DNA from: Thalassotalea sp. HSM 43
GTDB lineage: Bacteria; Pseudomonadota; Gammaproteobacteria; Enterobacterales; Alteromonadaceae
NCBI RefSeq assembly: GCF_004752005.1
Contig: NZ_CP038493.1
Coordinates: 496,001-560,000, forward strand
DNA length: 64,000 bases
Reading direction: 5' to 3'
Shown here piece after piece: positions 18,539 to 27,558 of this stretch. The notes beneath the pieces are model-generated. The model saw only the letters and a list, made by a program, of their open reading frames with translations, made no database searches and had not been told where the DNA came from. The translations under genes were made by a program, and so were the position numbers. The stretch's first letter is position 1; each line of letters opens with the position of its first letter.

Positions 18539-18910
18539 ATGAAAAGCTTAAAAACTATCACAGCGATTACTTTAGCCAGCATGATTGCATCGACACCATT
18601 TATCGCCAGTGCCAAGGACCACAACCAAGGTATCGGCAAACCCGACAGAGCGATGATCTACGTCACTTCACAAAACAAAATCTATGAGAGCGTGTTGTTG
18701 AAAGAATTGCCTTACAACAGCACCACCAACTATCAGCTACTTGAATTTGCAGGCCCTACTGGTGCGCAAACAGCTGTAGGTCCTAGAGATACCGATTACT
18801 ATGGCGGCCGCTGGTGGGTAGACTCGAACAGCAATGGCCATATGGATGAAGAGGATTTTTATTTCTTATGCCCATTATTAGGTCCAGGTAAAGAGTACGT
18901 CGAAGACTAA
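18539..18910 (+). CDS. Small secreted protein with EF-hand-like acidic loop
   Basis: 123 aa. Signal peptide about 1-25 (cleavage near IASA-KD). The mature part has GGRWWVDSNSNGHMDEEDFYFLCPLLGPG, in which D-S-N-S-N-G-H-M-D-E-E-D resembles a calcium-binding EF-hand loop. Homologues exist as uncharacterised secreted proteins; the function is unknown. A ribosome site (GAGGAAC) precedes the ATG. An ECF-type promoter identical in its hexamers and spacing to that of the nearby sigma operon makes it a probable direct target of that sigma factor. Confidence 0.75.
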   Translation: MKSLKTITAITLASMIASTPFIASAKDHNQGIGKPDRAMIYVTSQNKIYESVLLKELPYNSTTNYQLLEFAGPTGAQTAVGPRDTDYYGGRWWVDSNSNGHMDEEDFYFLCPLLGPGKEYVED

Positions 18911-18953
18911 TACTCATTCATTTATTTCATCCCTGTTATATTTTTAACAACAC

Positions 18954-18978
18954 AAAAGGCTACCGAGGTAGCCTTTTT
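18954..18978 (+). terminator. Rho-independent terminator
   Basis: Stem AAAAGGCTAC / GTAGCCTTTT with loop CGAG and a T tract, shortly after the secreted-protein stop. Confidence 0.85.
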
Positions 18979-19198
18979 ATTAAGTGATCTATTGTAAATC
19001 AGTGTGCTATTGACAATAAAAATGATCATGCGCTAGTCCGAGTTCTCTATTATAAAACCAGAGCGGATGCGAATTCTGAGCAAATCCCGAGTTGTTCGAA
19101 AGGCAGTAAGCTTAATGATTATTGAGTCAGTTCATTTAGCTACTAACCAAGGCGTAATAACGGCTACTTTAGATTAACGTTATCAATAACACCCTGAC

Positions 19199-19843
19199 TT
19201 ATTTTGCTTTATCACGTTGCCAAAACCACGCAAGTGCAATACCAAACAAGGCCATTAGAACCCCCGGCATGATATGAAAACTTAAGATGTGTTTAGGCTC
19301 ATACATACAGGCAATTTGCATATATAGCGCCGGCATTAAGCCCGCAGATAGACTAAGCATCATCGCCGTTCTTACCGGTTGCAATGGGTAATAACGGCGA
19401 GCTAAATACCAAGCTGCGTAAATAGGTGGCAACGAATACATCATGGTCTCATAAAGACACATTGGGCGTTTGCCTAAGTCTGACGGTTGTAATGCAGGAG
19501 ACAGCAAACCAATAGCGTACTGCGCTAACCAAACCATCACTAATACGATGCCAATCTTCATAAATGTTGAGCTTAGTGCGCCAGGAACCGCATCTCGAAA
19601 GGCTAATAAAGACAAGCAAATGATCGCCGTTAAGCCAAGCAAAGTTTCGAGCAAAAAACGTGGCTCAGTGACCAATTGTGACAATGCCCCAGGGCGAGTA
19701 GGCCCGGTTAAATGAATGATCGCGATAACATAAAGCACACTGATAACACACCAAATCATTGCCAATGCATCAATGTTCAGCATTGGCTTGACCGGCTCAA
19801 GGTTATCGGTGAGATCTGCAATAAATTTATCTCTGTTGGGCAT
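19199..19843 (-). CDS. NrsF-type anti-sigma factor (DUF1109), integral membrane
   Basis: 214 aa. A short cytosolic N-terminus is followed by six predicted membrane helices, the pattern of the DUF1109/NrsF family, which holds a cognate ECF sigma factor (SigF in Caulobacter) inactive at the inner membrane. It has Cys in the third-fourth helix region (KRPMCLYETMMY) and again in MQIACMYEP; conserved Cys pairs in this family have been tied to oxidant or metal signalling. Its start overlaps the sigma stop by one base (TAATG), so the two are translationally coupled. Confidence 0.85.
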   Translation of the reverse strand: MPNRDKFIADLTDNLEPVKPMLNIDALAMIWCVISVLYVIAIIHLTGPTRPGALSQLVTEPRFLLETLLGLTAIICLSLLAFRDAVPGALSSTFMKIGIVLVMVWLAQYAIGLLSPALQPSDLGKRPMCLYETMMYSLPPIYAAWYLARRYYPLQPVRTAMMLSLSAGLMPALYMQIACMYEPKHILSFHIMPGVLMALFGIALAWFWQRDKAK

Positions 19844-20628
19844 TAATCTTCTGCCTCCATAATCTGTTTAAGCTTGTTGATTGCTCGATGCACACGCACC
19901 TTAACAACCGTTTCAGATGTTCCTAGTCGTTTTGCTGCTTCAGCGCAGGTAAACCCCAATAGTTTCGTCAATGTTAACGCTTGTTGATGGCTTTTCGACA
20001 GACCCGCCAATAAGCTGGCGCTATCGATTTGTTGTTCAACAATACTGTCCGTTGTTATTTGTTTTTCTGCACATTGTTGTTGGCTATCGATCAGTCGCTG
20101 ATAATTCTGTTTATGACGCAAATAGTCGACCAATTTATGACGTACAATAGTAAAAAACCAAGGGCGAAAAGCACGTCGTTTGTCATAGGTATGTCGCGCT
20201 TTATGAATCGCCAACAACGTTTCTTGTACGCAATCTTCAATAAAGTGTTGCTGACCTAATCGTTTACGTAAATACGCTTGAGTAACCTCACCCAGTTCAC
20301 CTAATAATTGTTGATAATCGGTTTTACTGCCTGCTTGCGCCTTGCTCATCAAAGATGACCAACGTGCATCATCAGCATGCGGTAACGAGCGATTATCATT
20401 CATCTTTGTATCAAAGACCTCGGGTTTAATTGCTTTTGTAAAGCGCAATGTTTGCTCAACATTATTGAGCAGGTTTGCTGGCTTACTCGCCTTCGATAGC
20501 CCTTTAAGGCTGCGACGAAGTTGTGCTTTACTCATCTGCTTTGCGCGCACTGATAGCAAACAGCGCACACTTTGCTGTTGTCCTTTGAGGTTACTCGCTT
20601 GCTTAACCGCAATGGATGGCCAAGACAT
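19843..20628 (-). CDS. ECF sigma factor (SigF-like) with N-terminal extension
   Basis: 261 aa. Region 2 is recognisable in FIEDCVQETLLAIHKARHTYDKRRAF with RPWFFTIVRHKLVDYLR, and region 4 in LTKLLGFTCAEAAKRLGTSETVVKVRVHR (read as two segments). The first 75 residues, basic and without a recognised domain, are extra compared with usual ECF factors; an alternative ATG at 20403 gives a standard-size protein. The long start is favoured by an AGGTGA ribosome site 5 nt away and an ECF-type promoter just upstream. Operon with NrsF; probably autoregulated. Confidence 0.85.
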   Translation of the reverse strand: MSWPSIAVKQASNLKGQQQSVRCLLSVRAKQMSKAQLRRSLKGLSKASKPANLLNNVEQTLRFTKAIKPEVFDTKMNDNRSLPHADDARWSSLMSKAQAGSKTDYQQLLGELGEVTQAYLRKRLGQQHFIEDCVQETLLAIHKARHTYDKRRAFRPWFFTIVRHKLVDYLRHKQNYQRLIDSQQQCAEKQITTDSIVEQQIDSASLLAGLSKSHQQALTLTKLLGFTCAEAAKRLGTSETVVKVRVHRAINKLKQIMEAED

Positions 20629-20660
20629 TGTTCACCTGACAATTAAACTTTCTATAAACA

Positions 20661-20689
20661 AATACGTGCCACAAATATAAAAAGTTACA
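20661..20689 (-). promoter_or_regulatory. Putative autoregulatory ECF promoter
   Basis: On the minus strand TGTAAC-N17-CGTATT lies about 33 nt before the long-form sigma start, with both hexamers and the spacing identical to the promoter at 18400-18428. Confidence 0.65.
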
Positions 20690-20709
20690 TTACCTGATAA
20701 ATAAATTGT

Positions 20710-21417
20710 CTAGCATCCGTTGCCTACAAACCTAAGCATCCAAGATACAATGACCTGGGTATCAAGCGATTGCTCAAAGGTATTACTCGCCCGTTGGCGT
20801 ATATCCAGCGGGATAATATTTTTGCGAAACTGCATTAATGCCTTTGCGTATTGCCGCGTAAATTCGGGGTGACCTTGCAGCCCCAAAAAGTTTTTGCCAA
20901 TTTGAAACATAGAGATTTCACAGTGTTCATTACAAGCCAATAGTTCGCCATTTGGCGGTAAAGATAACACTTGATCGCGATGCGATAACAACATGGAAAA
21001 GTCGCGTGACTCTGGCGTCATCCACGGCTTTTTATTGACGACTCGACTTTTTTTAATACCCACACCCCAACCTTTTTCCGACAATTCAACATCGGCACCT
21101 AGTGCATGGGCTATCATCTGATGGCCAAAACAAATACCAATAAATTTTTTCTCGGCGGCAAACAACTGCCGAACAAATAGCGTAAATTCTAAAATCCAAT
21201 CATGCTGCTCATAAACCGAAGAGGCCGAGCCTGAACTAAGAAAAGCATCAAATTGATCGATATCTTGAGGGTATTGCCCTGCTTGTATATCAAATACCGT
21301 TAACCTTACCTCAGGTGCATGCTTAGCGAACATGGCTTGAAACATTTCAGGGTAATCACCACTGACATGCACTAGCTCGGGTTTTACATGGTCACAAAGT
21401 AATAAGGCAATACGCAT
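20710..21417 (-). CDS. Class I glutamine-amidotransferase-like hydrolase, probably gamma-glutamyl-amide hydrolase
   Basis: 235 aa. Nucleophile Cys96 in GICFGHQ and His183/Glu185 in GHPEF give a complete Cys-His-Glu triad of class I GATases. It is the last gene of a four-gene minus-strand operon; its start overlaps the alcohol dehydrogenase stop by one base. In analogous pathways (PuuD in putrescine use, hydrolases in isopropylamine use) such a protein frees glutamate from the gamma-glutamylated product. That role is inferred here from the operon. No synthetase partner domain is fused. Confidence 0.8.
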   Translation of the reverse strand: MRIALLLCDHVKPELVHVSGDYPEMFQAMFAKHAPEVRLTVFDIQAGQYPQDIDQFDAFLSSGSASSVYEQHDWILEFTLFVRQLFAAEKKFIGICFGHQMIAHALGADVELSEKGWGVGIKKSRVVNKKPWMTPESRDFSMLLSHRDQVLSLPPNGELLACNEHCEISMFQIGKNFLGLQGHPEFTRQYAKALMQFRKNIIPLDIRQRASNTFEQSLDTQVIVSWMLRFVGNGC

Positions 21418-22571
21418 TACAAAGCCTTAGCGTATACAGCATATAAATCATCACGGCTGACGGAGACCATATTGCTGTGATGACAAGGATCATCGAACGC
21501 CTTATCGGCAAGCATAGCGATATCTTGTTCACTGATACCGTGTTGCGATAACCCAAATGTAATCCCCAATTGCGTAAACCACTGCAGAGTGCACTGTGAC
21601 AATCTGTCAGCATCAATATTGTGGCGATAAAACAGCTGTTTAATAGCAGAAATCTTCTCTTTCTGCTCATTATTGAGTTCGGCATGCTGTTCGATAAATT
21701 CTAATGAAAATGGCAATAACAAGGCATTGGCTAAGCCATGATGAGTATTAAATTCTGCTGACAGCGGGTGTGCTAACGAGTGGGTCATTCCTAAGCCTTT
21801 TTGAAATGCCGTTGCCCCCATGGTCGCTGCCATTTGCATCTGTCCTCTGGCATCAAGATTATCGCCCTGTTCGACGCAGGTCGCGAGGTATTGCAAACAC
21901 AATCGCATGCCCTCAAGTGCAATACCATCCGCCATAGGGTGAAATCCTGGGGCAAAATACGCTTCTAAACAATGTGTAAACGCATCAATGCCGGTAGCTG
22001 CGGTAATGTGAGCGGGTAAATCAACAGTTAACTCCGGCGCCAATACGGCGATATCCGGCATCAACTGCGGCGCAAATATAATGGTTTTTTGGCCACTTTC
22101 GCGCAGAATAATCACCCCAGAACGACCAACTTCACTGCCCGTACCTGCCGTTGTAGGTATGGCATAAAGCGCTGGCATGTCATTAACAATGAGTTTATCA
22201 CCGCCGATGGCATCATCGTATTGCGCTAAAGGTCCGGGGTGGGTGCTGGCGACTTTAATAACCTTAGCCACATCCATAGGGCTACCCCCACCAAGCGCTA
22301 TCAAGCAATCACAATGATGCTGAATAAACGCTTGGCTGCCAAGCTCAACATCTTGCTCTATTGGGTTAGGGTGCACATCATCAAACACCACGACCTCGAT
22401 GCCCTGAGATTGGATTACCTGGCTTACCTTATTGGCGATCCCTAGTTCTGTTAAGGTTTTGTCGGTTACCAACAACGCTTTTTTGTGTTGTTTCTGCTTA
22501 AGCGTTGTCGCCAAGCTTTGTAATGCCTGCTCGCCAAAATAAATAATGGTCGGAAAATTAAATTGCTGCAT
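21417..22571 (-). CDS. Iron-containing (group III) alcohol dehydrogenase
   Basis: 384 aa. The NAD(P) site is GGGSPMDVAK (94-103), then TAGTGSEV. Probable iron ligands are Asp196, His200, His264 and His278 in GIDAFTH, GMTHSLAHPL and NTHHG. It oxidises a primary alcohol to an aldehyde, or the reverse. Between a glutamine-synthetase-like ligase and a GATase, with an aldehyde dehydrogenase in the same operon, it would convert a gamma-glutamylated amino-alcohol to the aldehyde. It takes the place that an amine oxidase (PuuB) has in putrescine pathways. Confidence 0.88.
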   Translation of the reverse strand: MQQFNFPTIIYFGEQALQSLATTLKQKQHKKALLVTDKTLTELGIANKVSQVIQSQGIEVVVFDDVHPNPIEQDVELGSQAFIQHHCDCLIALGGGSPMDVAKVIKVASTHPGPLAQYDDAIGGDKLIVNDMPALYAIPTTAGTGSEVGRSGVIILRESGQKTIIFAPQLMPDIAVLAPELTVDLPAHITAATGIDAFTHCLEAYFAPGFHPMADGIALEGMRLCLQYLATCVEQGDNLDARGQMQMAATMGATAFQKGLGMTHSLAHPLSAEFNTHHGLANALLLPFSLEFIEQHAELNNEQKEKISAIKQLFYRHNIDADRLSQCTLQWFTQLGITFGLSQHGISEQDIAMLADKAFDDPCHHSNMVSVSRDDLYAVYAKAL

Positions 22572-22588
22572 GGTGTCGTTATACCCAG

Positions 22589-23959
22589 TTAGATAATTTC
22601 AAAATAACGCTGCATTTGCCAGTCGGTAACTTGGCGTTCATATTCACGAACTTCCCACATCCTTGTCGCATAAAAATGGCGACAAAAATCTTCACCTAAC
22701 GCCTGAGTTAACTCATCACAGCGCTGAAAGTCTCTCGCCGCATCACGTAAATTCGTCGCCAACTGTAATTCATCCGCTAGTTCTTCTTCTTGCTCATAGG
22801 CATTACCTATAAGTGCATTGGTTGGTGTTAATTGTTGCTCGATACCAAGCAAACCCGCGGTGATAACCGCCGCGGCAACTAAGTAAGGATTGGCATCTGC
22901 CGAGCCGAGTCGAAATTCGACGCGCTGACTTTTTGCGTTGTTACCAATAACACGTAATGCCGTGGTTCGGTTTTCAACGCCCCACGTTGCCGCGGTTGGA
23001 GCCCAAAAACCTTTGATTAAACGCGTATATGAATTGATGGTTGGTGCACACATCGCCAGCAATGGCTTTAAGTATTTTTGTTGGCCGGCAATATAGTGAC
23101 GCATGGTGTCACTGATGTGATGCTCTGCCCCCTCTTGATAAAACAAGCTGTCACCGGTTGTCGCGTCATAAAGTGATTGATGCACATGGCCACTTTGCCC
23201 TGGATAATCCATAGAACATTTGGCCATAAAGGTCGCCATAAGATCCTGCTTTTGGAAAAAGCTTTTGCTAAAGGTTTTAAATAAGGTTGCTTTATCCGCC
23301 ATATTTAACGCCGAATCGTAGCCGATTGCCGCTTCCCAGACACCGGGGCCGGTTTCACAATGCAAGCCTTCTAGGGCAAAATCCATCTGTTCACAATATT
23401 CAAGAAATTGGTGATACATGTCAGCTTTCGCGTTGGCGCGCAACAGCGAATAGCCGAAGTTACCTTGGGTATAATGATTGAGATTTTGATAATTTTTCTC
23501 ACGCACCGTTTCAGGGGTTTCGTTAAAAATAAAAAACTCGTATTCAAAGGCGAGCTTGACATCAATATTCATCGAATTTGCTTTCGCTAATACCCGTTTT
23601 AACAAACTGCGCGGACAAATCGGGTGATCACCGCCGTCTTTGGTGTTGAACTCGACCAAATAAAAAGGAATATTGTGCTCATCAGGTAAGCGACGCTCGG
23701 TGCTTAAATCAATTTTATACAAGGCGTCAGGAAATCCGGTGTGCCAACCGGTGAACTCGACGTTATCATAGAGCTGGTCATCCATATCCCAACCAAGTAC
23801 ACAATCACAAAAACCGGCACCGTTGCTGAGAATGGTCGCAAATTTGTCGATGCTGACATACTTACCACGATGCACACCGTCGATATCGGTAAAGGCTAGC
23901 TTGATCCACTTGATGTTTTCATCGCGAAGCTGCTTTAGTTTTGCTTCTATTGTTGTCAT
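22589..23959 (-). CDS. Glutamine-synthetase-family gamma-glutamylamide ligase (PuuA/IpuC-like)
   Basis: 456 aa. The GS beta-grasp N-domain (WIKLAFTDIDGVHRGKYV) is followed by a catalytic domain with EYEFFIFNE, the GHVHQSL metal/ATP region, and RLIKGFWAPTAATWGVENRTTALR and EFRLGSADANPYL in separate strands. There is no adenylylation-site loop typical of biosynthetic GlnA. Such enzymes use ATP to join glutamate to an amine. With ALDH 10 bp upstream and Fe-ADH 17 bp downstream it should activate an amine, most plausibly an amino-alcohol. Exact substrate unknown. Confidence 0.87.
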   Translation of the reverse strand: MTTIEAKLKQLRDENIKWIKLAFTDIDGVHRGKYVSIDKFATILSNGAGFCDCVLGWDMDDQLYDNVEFTGWHTGFPDALYKIDLSTERRLPDEHNIPFYLVEFNTKDGGDHPICPRSLLKRVLAKANSMNIDVKLAFEYEFFIFNETPETVREKNYQNLNHYTQGNFGYSLLRANAKADMYHQFLEYCEQMDFALEGLHCETGPGVWEAAIGYDSALNMADKATLFKTFSKSFFQKQDLMATFMAKCSMDYPGQSGHVHQSLYDATTGDSLFYQEGAEHHISDTMRHYIAGQQKYLKPLLAMCAPTINSYTRLIKGFWAPTAATWGVENRTTALRVIGNNAKSQRVEFRLGSADANPYLVAAAVITAGLLGIEQQLTPTNALIGNAYEQEEELADELQLATNLRDAARDFQRCDELTQALGEDFCRHFYATRMWEVREYERQVTDWQMQRYFEII

Positions 23960-23969
23960 GCGCGACTCC

Positions 23970-25349
23970 CTATGATTTATTAAAATTTTTCGCTTTGCGT
24001 CGTGTCAGGCCGTAAAAGCCAAACTTTGACAGGCCAGAACCAATGCCACTTTGCTTGCATCCAGTCCAAGGTAATGCCGGTGCAAGATAATCGCAGCGAT
24101 TTTGAAACACAGTGCCAACATCGACAGCATCAGCAAATTCTGCAACTTTGTCTTGATTGTGACTGTATATTGCTGCGGTTAAGCCATAGACATTGTCGTT
24201 AATTAAGGTGATCGCTTGTTGCATATTTTGCACCGACATAACCGGCAATATCGGGCCAAAGTTTTCTTCTTGCATCACCAACATCTGATTTGTGACATGC
24301 TTTAATAGGGTCGGTTTAAAAAACGTCGCGCCATTAATGCTGGCAGTTTCGCCGCCAATGACAATTTCAGCCCCTAAACTAAGCGCATTTTGTATTTGTT
24401 GATCCATAGCCTCTGCCGCACTCGCGCTGGCAAGAGGCCCCATATCCGTGGTTTCATCCATGGGATCCCCCAACCGGTATTTGGCGATAAGGTTGTTACA
24501 GGCGTCGACAAACTGTGAATAAAGACTGTGGTGCACATAAACTCGTTCGATACCGCAACAAGATTGCCCGGCGTTATACATAGCACCATCAACCAAGCTC
24601 GCGGCGACTTGGTCAACATCGACGCCTTCATCGACATAGGCAGCGTCTTTACCGCCCAGCTCTAAGTGACAATGATTAAATTGTTTGGCGCTGTGTTTAT
24701 AGACTTTTTCGCCTGCGGCAACTGAGCCGGTAAACACCACATGGTTGATGTTCGACTGCGCCATAACATTGGCTAAGACACTATGCTCAGCAACACAATG
24801 CAACAACAGCTCTTCATGACCGCCAATCAGACCAAATGCACGTTGAAAGTGCTGCCCTATGACGATGGTATTTGAGGCATGTTTCAATAGCACCGTATTG
24901 CCTGCTAATAAAGCGGTCAGTACACCATTTATGGCGATCAGTAATGGGTAATTCCACGCGGCTACGATCAATACGACGCCAAAAGGCGCGTGACTAATGA
25001 TCTGCGCCTGCTTGGAATCGGCGCTAATGATTTCATCGGCAAGAAACGACTCAGCATTATCGAGGAGATAATTAGCGCGCTCAAAAAAGCCATTTAATTC
25101 ATTTTTAGATTGCGCTAATGGTTTACCCATCGCCTCGGTAATATCTTTGGCAATAACATCTCGGTTTACATCAAAGTATTGACAGGCATGTCGCAAAATC
25201 TCGACACGTTCCGCGACAGGGGTATTTTTCCAACCTAAAAAGCGTTTCTGCAAACGAAGGATGTTGTCATCAATTTGCTCTATGCTTTGCTGTGGGTAAT
25301 GCGCAATTATGTCGCCCGTGTATGGATTGCGGCTGCTAGTTGTTGGCAT
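23970..25349 (-). CDS. Aldehyde dehydrogenase, NAD(P)-dependent
   Basis: 459 aa. The Rossmann segment has VFTGSVAAGEKV. General base Glu230 is in LELGGKD and catalytic Cys264 in NAGQSCCG, with a second Cys next to it. It is the first gene of the operon and shares the direction and tight spacing of the ligase. Expected step: oxidation of a gamma-glutamyl-amino aldehyde to the acid before GATase hydrolysis. Substrate class is inferred from the operon. Confidence 0.9.
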   Translation of the reverse strand: MPTTSSRNPYTGDIIAHYPQQSIEQIDDNILRLQKRFLGWKNTPVAERVEILRHACQYFDVNRDVIAKDITEAMGKPLAQSKNELNGFFERANYLLDNAESFLADEIISADSKQAQIISHAPFGVVLIVAAWNYPLLIAINGVLTALLAGNTVLLKHASNTIVIGQHFQRAFGLIGGHEELLLHCVAEHSVLANVMAQSNINHVVFTGSVAAGEKVYKHSAKQFNHCHLELGGKDAAYVDEGVDVDQVAASLVDGAMYNAGQSCCGIERVYVHHSLYSQFVDACNNLIAKYRLGDPMDETTDMGPLASASAAEAMDQQIQNALSLGAEIVIGGETASINGATFFKPTLLKHVTNQMLVMQEENFGPILPVMSVQNMQQAITLINDNVYGLTAAIYSHNQDKVAEFADAVDVGTVFQNRCDYLAPALPWTGCKQSGIGSGLSKFGFYGLTRRKAKNFNKS

Positions 25350-25523
25350 GGCTTATTGGTTTCCTAACGTCATCGCCATAAAGCGACAATAAATTATTAT
25401 TAAATCAGTACGTTAAATATGCTTATAACTCAAGCCTAGATTGAAAAATCGAATAGTTCAAAGTTCTACACGATCTGCAAAAAAAACTATACTTTTATAA
25501 GGGCCATCAACAGGAAGATAATC

Positions 25524-25745
25524 GTGGATGTACAACTGCTGGTAACACAAACAGACTTTAGTATTCCTAACCTTGAAAATGAGATGAACTGCGTCGGTGT
25601 CAACTACCGTATCGATTACATAGAAATGCACCCAGAACTGGTAGAGCAATACAATATAAAACATTCGCCTAATGTATTGGTGGATGGCAAGCTTGTCTTT
25701 CGCTACCAACCAAGCATCAACGAATTGAAGCAGTATTTTAGGTAA
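25524..25745 (+). CDS. Small thioredoxin-fold protein lacking the CxxC motif
   Basis: 73 aa, GTG start with AGGAAG six bases upstream. The layout (VQLLVTQTDFSIPNLE, the IDYIEMHPELVEQYNI strand and helix, then HSPNVLVDGKLVF with its cis-Pro-like SP) is that of small glutaredoxin/thioredoxin-like proteins. However, the redox CxxC is replaced by DFSI and only one Cys (MNCVG) remains, so disulfide exchange of the usual kind is unlikely. No close partner gene. A terminator follows. Confidence 0.6.
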   Translation: MDVQLLVTQTDFSIPNLENEMNCVGVNYRIDYIEMHPELVEQYNIKHSPNVLVDGKLVFRYQPSINELKQYFR

Positions 25746-25790
25746 TCCCCAAGCTCATTGTTCGTGCGATAGGTTTTGATTCACCCATAA

Positions 25791-25819
25791 AAAAAGATTT
25801 GGCAATGCCAAATCTTTTT
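25791..25819. terminator. Bidirectional Rho-independent terminator
   Basis: AAAAAGATTTGGC / GCCAAATCTTTTT with a 3-nt loop, between the converging thioredoxin-fold and subtilase genes. Confidence 0.85.
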
Positions 25820-25854
25820 ATTTGTAAAACTTACGTTAAGAATTAGGTCGTGTT

Positions 25855-27222
25855 TTAGTAACCGGTACTGACTCGACCATTGCCATGAACCGCGTCTTTA
25901 CCTGGTTGACCTAAATCATCCGCTCGTCTTTGCATTTCGGCTTTAACTTTAGCTGGGTGCATTTGACCACCATTCTCGCCTACAATGAGAGCTGCTACAC
26001 CTGCAGCATGTGGTGCTGCCATACTTGTGCCAACCGACCAGTAATACCAAATGCCGTTGTAATCACTACCGACGCTGAAAACGAAGTCCCATACATAACA
26101 AACACGTACAGTACTACCAACCGCACAACCACTAAACGCCAGTTCCGGGTTAGTCTCGATCAATTCATAATCACCACCGGGGGCTGAAAAGTCGATACCA
26201 CTGCGGCCATAGTTGGTATAGATAGCTTGGGTATCTAAGTCGGTTGTAGGATCATAACCCCATCCTTCTGGACCGGTTGCTGAAATAGATATCGCATGTG
26301 GCATATCCGCAGGGAACACGACCATGCTCTTGTCTGCGTTTGAGTCTCGTCCATCATTACCAGAGGCTACAATAACCGTGATACCTTGTTTGTATGCATA
26401 AGCAACGGCTCGGTTCATTACCACTCGCAATGACGCCACTAAACTTGCATCAACACCGAGGCCTTGTGGAATATCCGCACCTAGACTCATATTAATAACA
26501 TCGACTTCATCAAAATTGGCGGCAAAGATAATACCTTCTAATATGTCTTCAAACGAACCAGTACCATTATTACCAAGCACTTTAACTAATACTAATTCCG
26601 CTTCAGGTGCGACACCAATGGTGCCAAAGGCATTGTCTGCAGCGGCAATGGTACCTGCTACATGCATACCATGGCTAAAGATTCCATCAGGATCATCTTC
26701 ATTTGGACCATATTCGATGCCCTCGCCTGTCATATCGGCGGCACCGACAACATTGTTTGCAATATCAGGGTGGTTCAGGCTGAAACCGCCATCTAAAACA
26801 GCAACACGTGCGCCTTTACCGCGCACACCAGCTTCCCATGCTTCAGGCGCATTCACCGCATCATGACCCCATTGACGATCAAAGAAAAAATCATCATCGC
26901 CACTATTTGGTGGGTTGGCAGCTTGAACTGAAATACGCTCACTAGGTGTCGTCATTTGTACTTTGATGTTTGGTACGACAGCCATGACTCCAGTCATTTT
27001 AGCTGCCTGCTTAGGGCTTGCCTCGATAACAATCACACCGGCTTCTGTGATGACATTAGTAACACGCGCACCTATTTTATTGGCTTGCTTAGTCATACTT
27101 TTCATCGTCGATTTATTGGCACCGTTACCGATGACAAGATAAGATTCTGCAGATGCAGAATTGGCGATAAAACAGAGGCTTGCTATTGATATTAAGATAA
27201 AATTGCGGAGTTGGTTATTCAT
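25855..27222 (-). CDS. Secreted S8 (subtilisin-like) serine protease
   Basis: 455 aa. Signal peptide about 1-25 (SASA-ES). A propeptide of the I9 type (about 26-100) is followed by the peptidase domain with catalytic Asp144 (AVLDGGF), His184 (SHGMHVAG), oxyanion Asn289 (ASGND) and Ser400 (GTSMAAPHAAG). It would degrade extracellular protein. Cys366 and Cys375, in an insert (SGCAVGSTVRVCYVWDF) just before the active Ser, may form a disulfide. No type II C-terminal domain is seen. Confidence 0.92.
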   Translation of the reverse strand: MNNQLRNFILISIASLCFIANSASAESYLVIGNGANKSTMKSMTKQANKIGARVTNVITEAGVIVIEASPKQAAKMTGVMAVVPNIKVQMTTPSERISVQAANPPNSGDDDFFFDRQWGHDAVNAPEAWEAGVRGKGARVAVLDGGFSLNHPDIANNVVGAADMTGEGIEYGPNEDDPDGIFSHGMHVAGTIAAADNAFGTIGVAPEAELVLVKVLGNNGTGSFEDILEGIIFAANFDEVDVINMSLGADIPQGLGVDASLVASLRVVMNRAVAYAYKQGITVIVASGNDGRDSNADKSMVVFPADMPHAISISATGPEGWGYDPTTDLDTQAIYTNYGRSGIDFSAPGGDYELIETNPELAFSGCAVGSTVRVCYVWDFVFSVGSDYNGIWYYWSVGTSMAAPHAAGVAALIVGENGGQMHPAKVKAEMQRRADDLGQPGKDAVHGNGRVSTGY

Positions 27223-27558
27223 ATTTTATGTACTCTCATAGGTTTCGAATCCAACCTGCGACGAGCAAATATTGCGCCAATAAAAATATTGTTAAACAAT
27301 TCAATACGTTAGATTTTTCAAAAACAATGCATACCAGTTAAATGTAAAATAAGCTGACATAAAAATCGATTCAAGCTATTGAAAATGAAAAGATTTTAGG
27401 GAGCAAAGAGTTACCTTAAAATGAATCTAAAAAGCTCTTAAGGATTGAAGTTAAAATGGCTTAAAGTCTATGCCGCATAATTGGCTGTTACAACTCGCTA
27501 ATACGCGAGTGGTTGCACTTTCAGTTGAAAACAGCCTTTAGTTAACGTTAAATTCGCA
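27223..27558. other. Gene-free stretch with nested inverted repeats
   Basis: It holds the upstream region of the subtilase gene. At 27483-27536 GGCTGTT pairs with AACAGCC and, inside, ACTCGC (27493-27498) with GCGAGT (27505-27510), so a two-part hairpin is possible. No protein or RNA gene is recognised. Confidence 0.4.
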
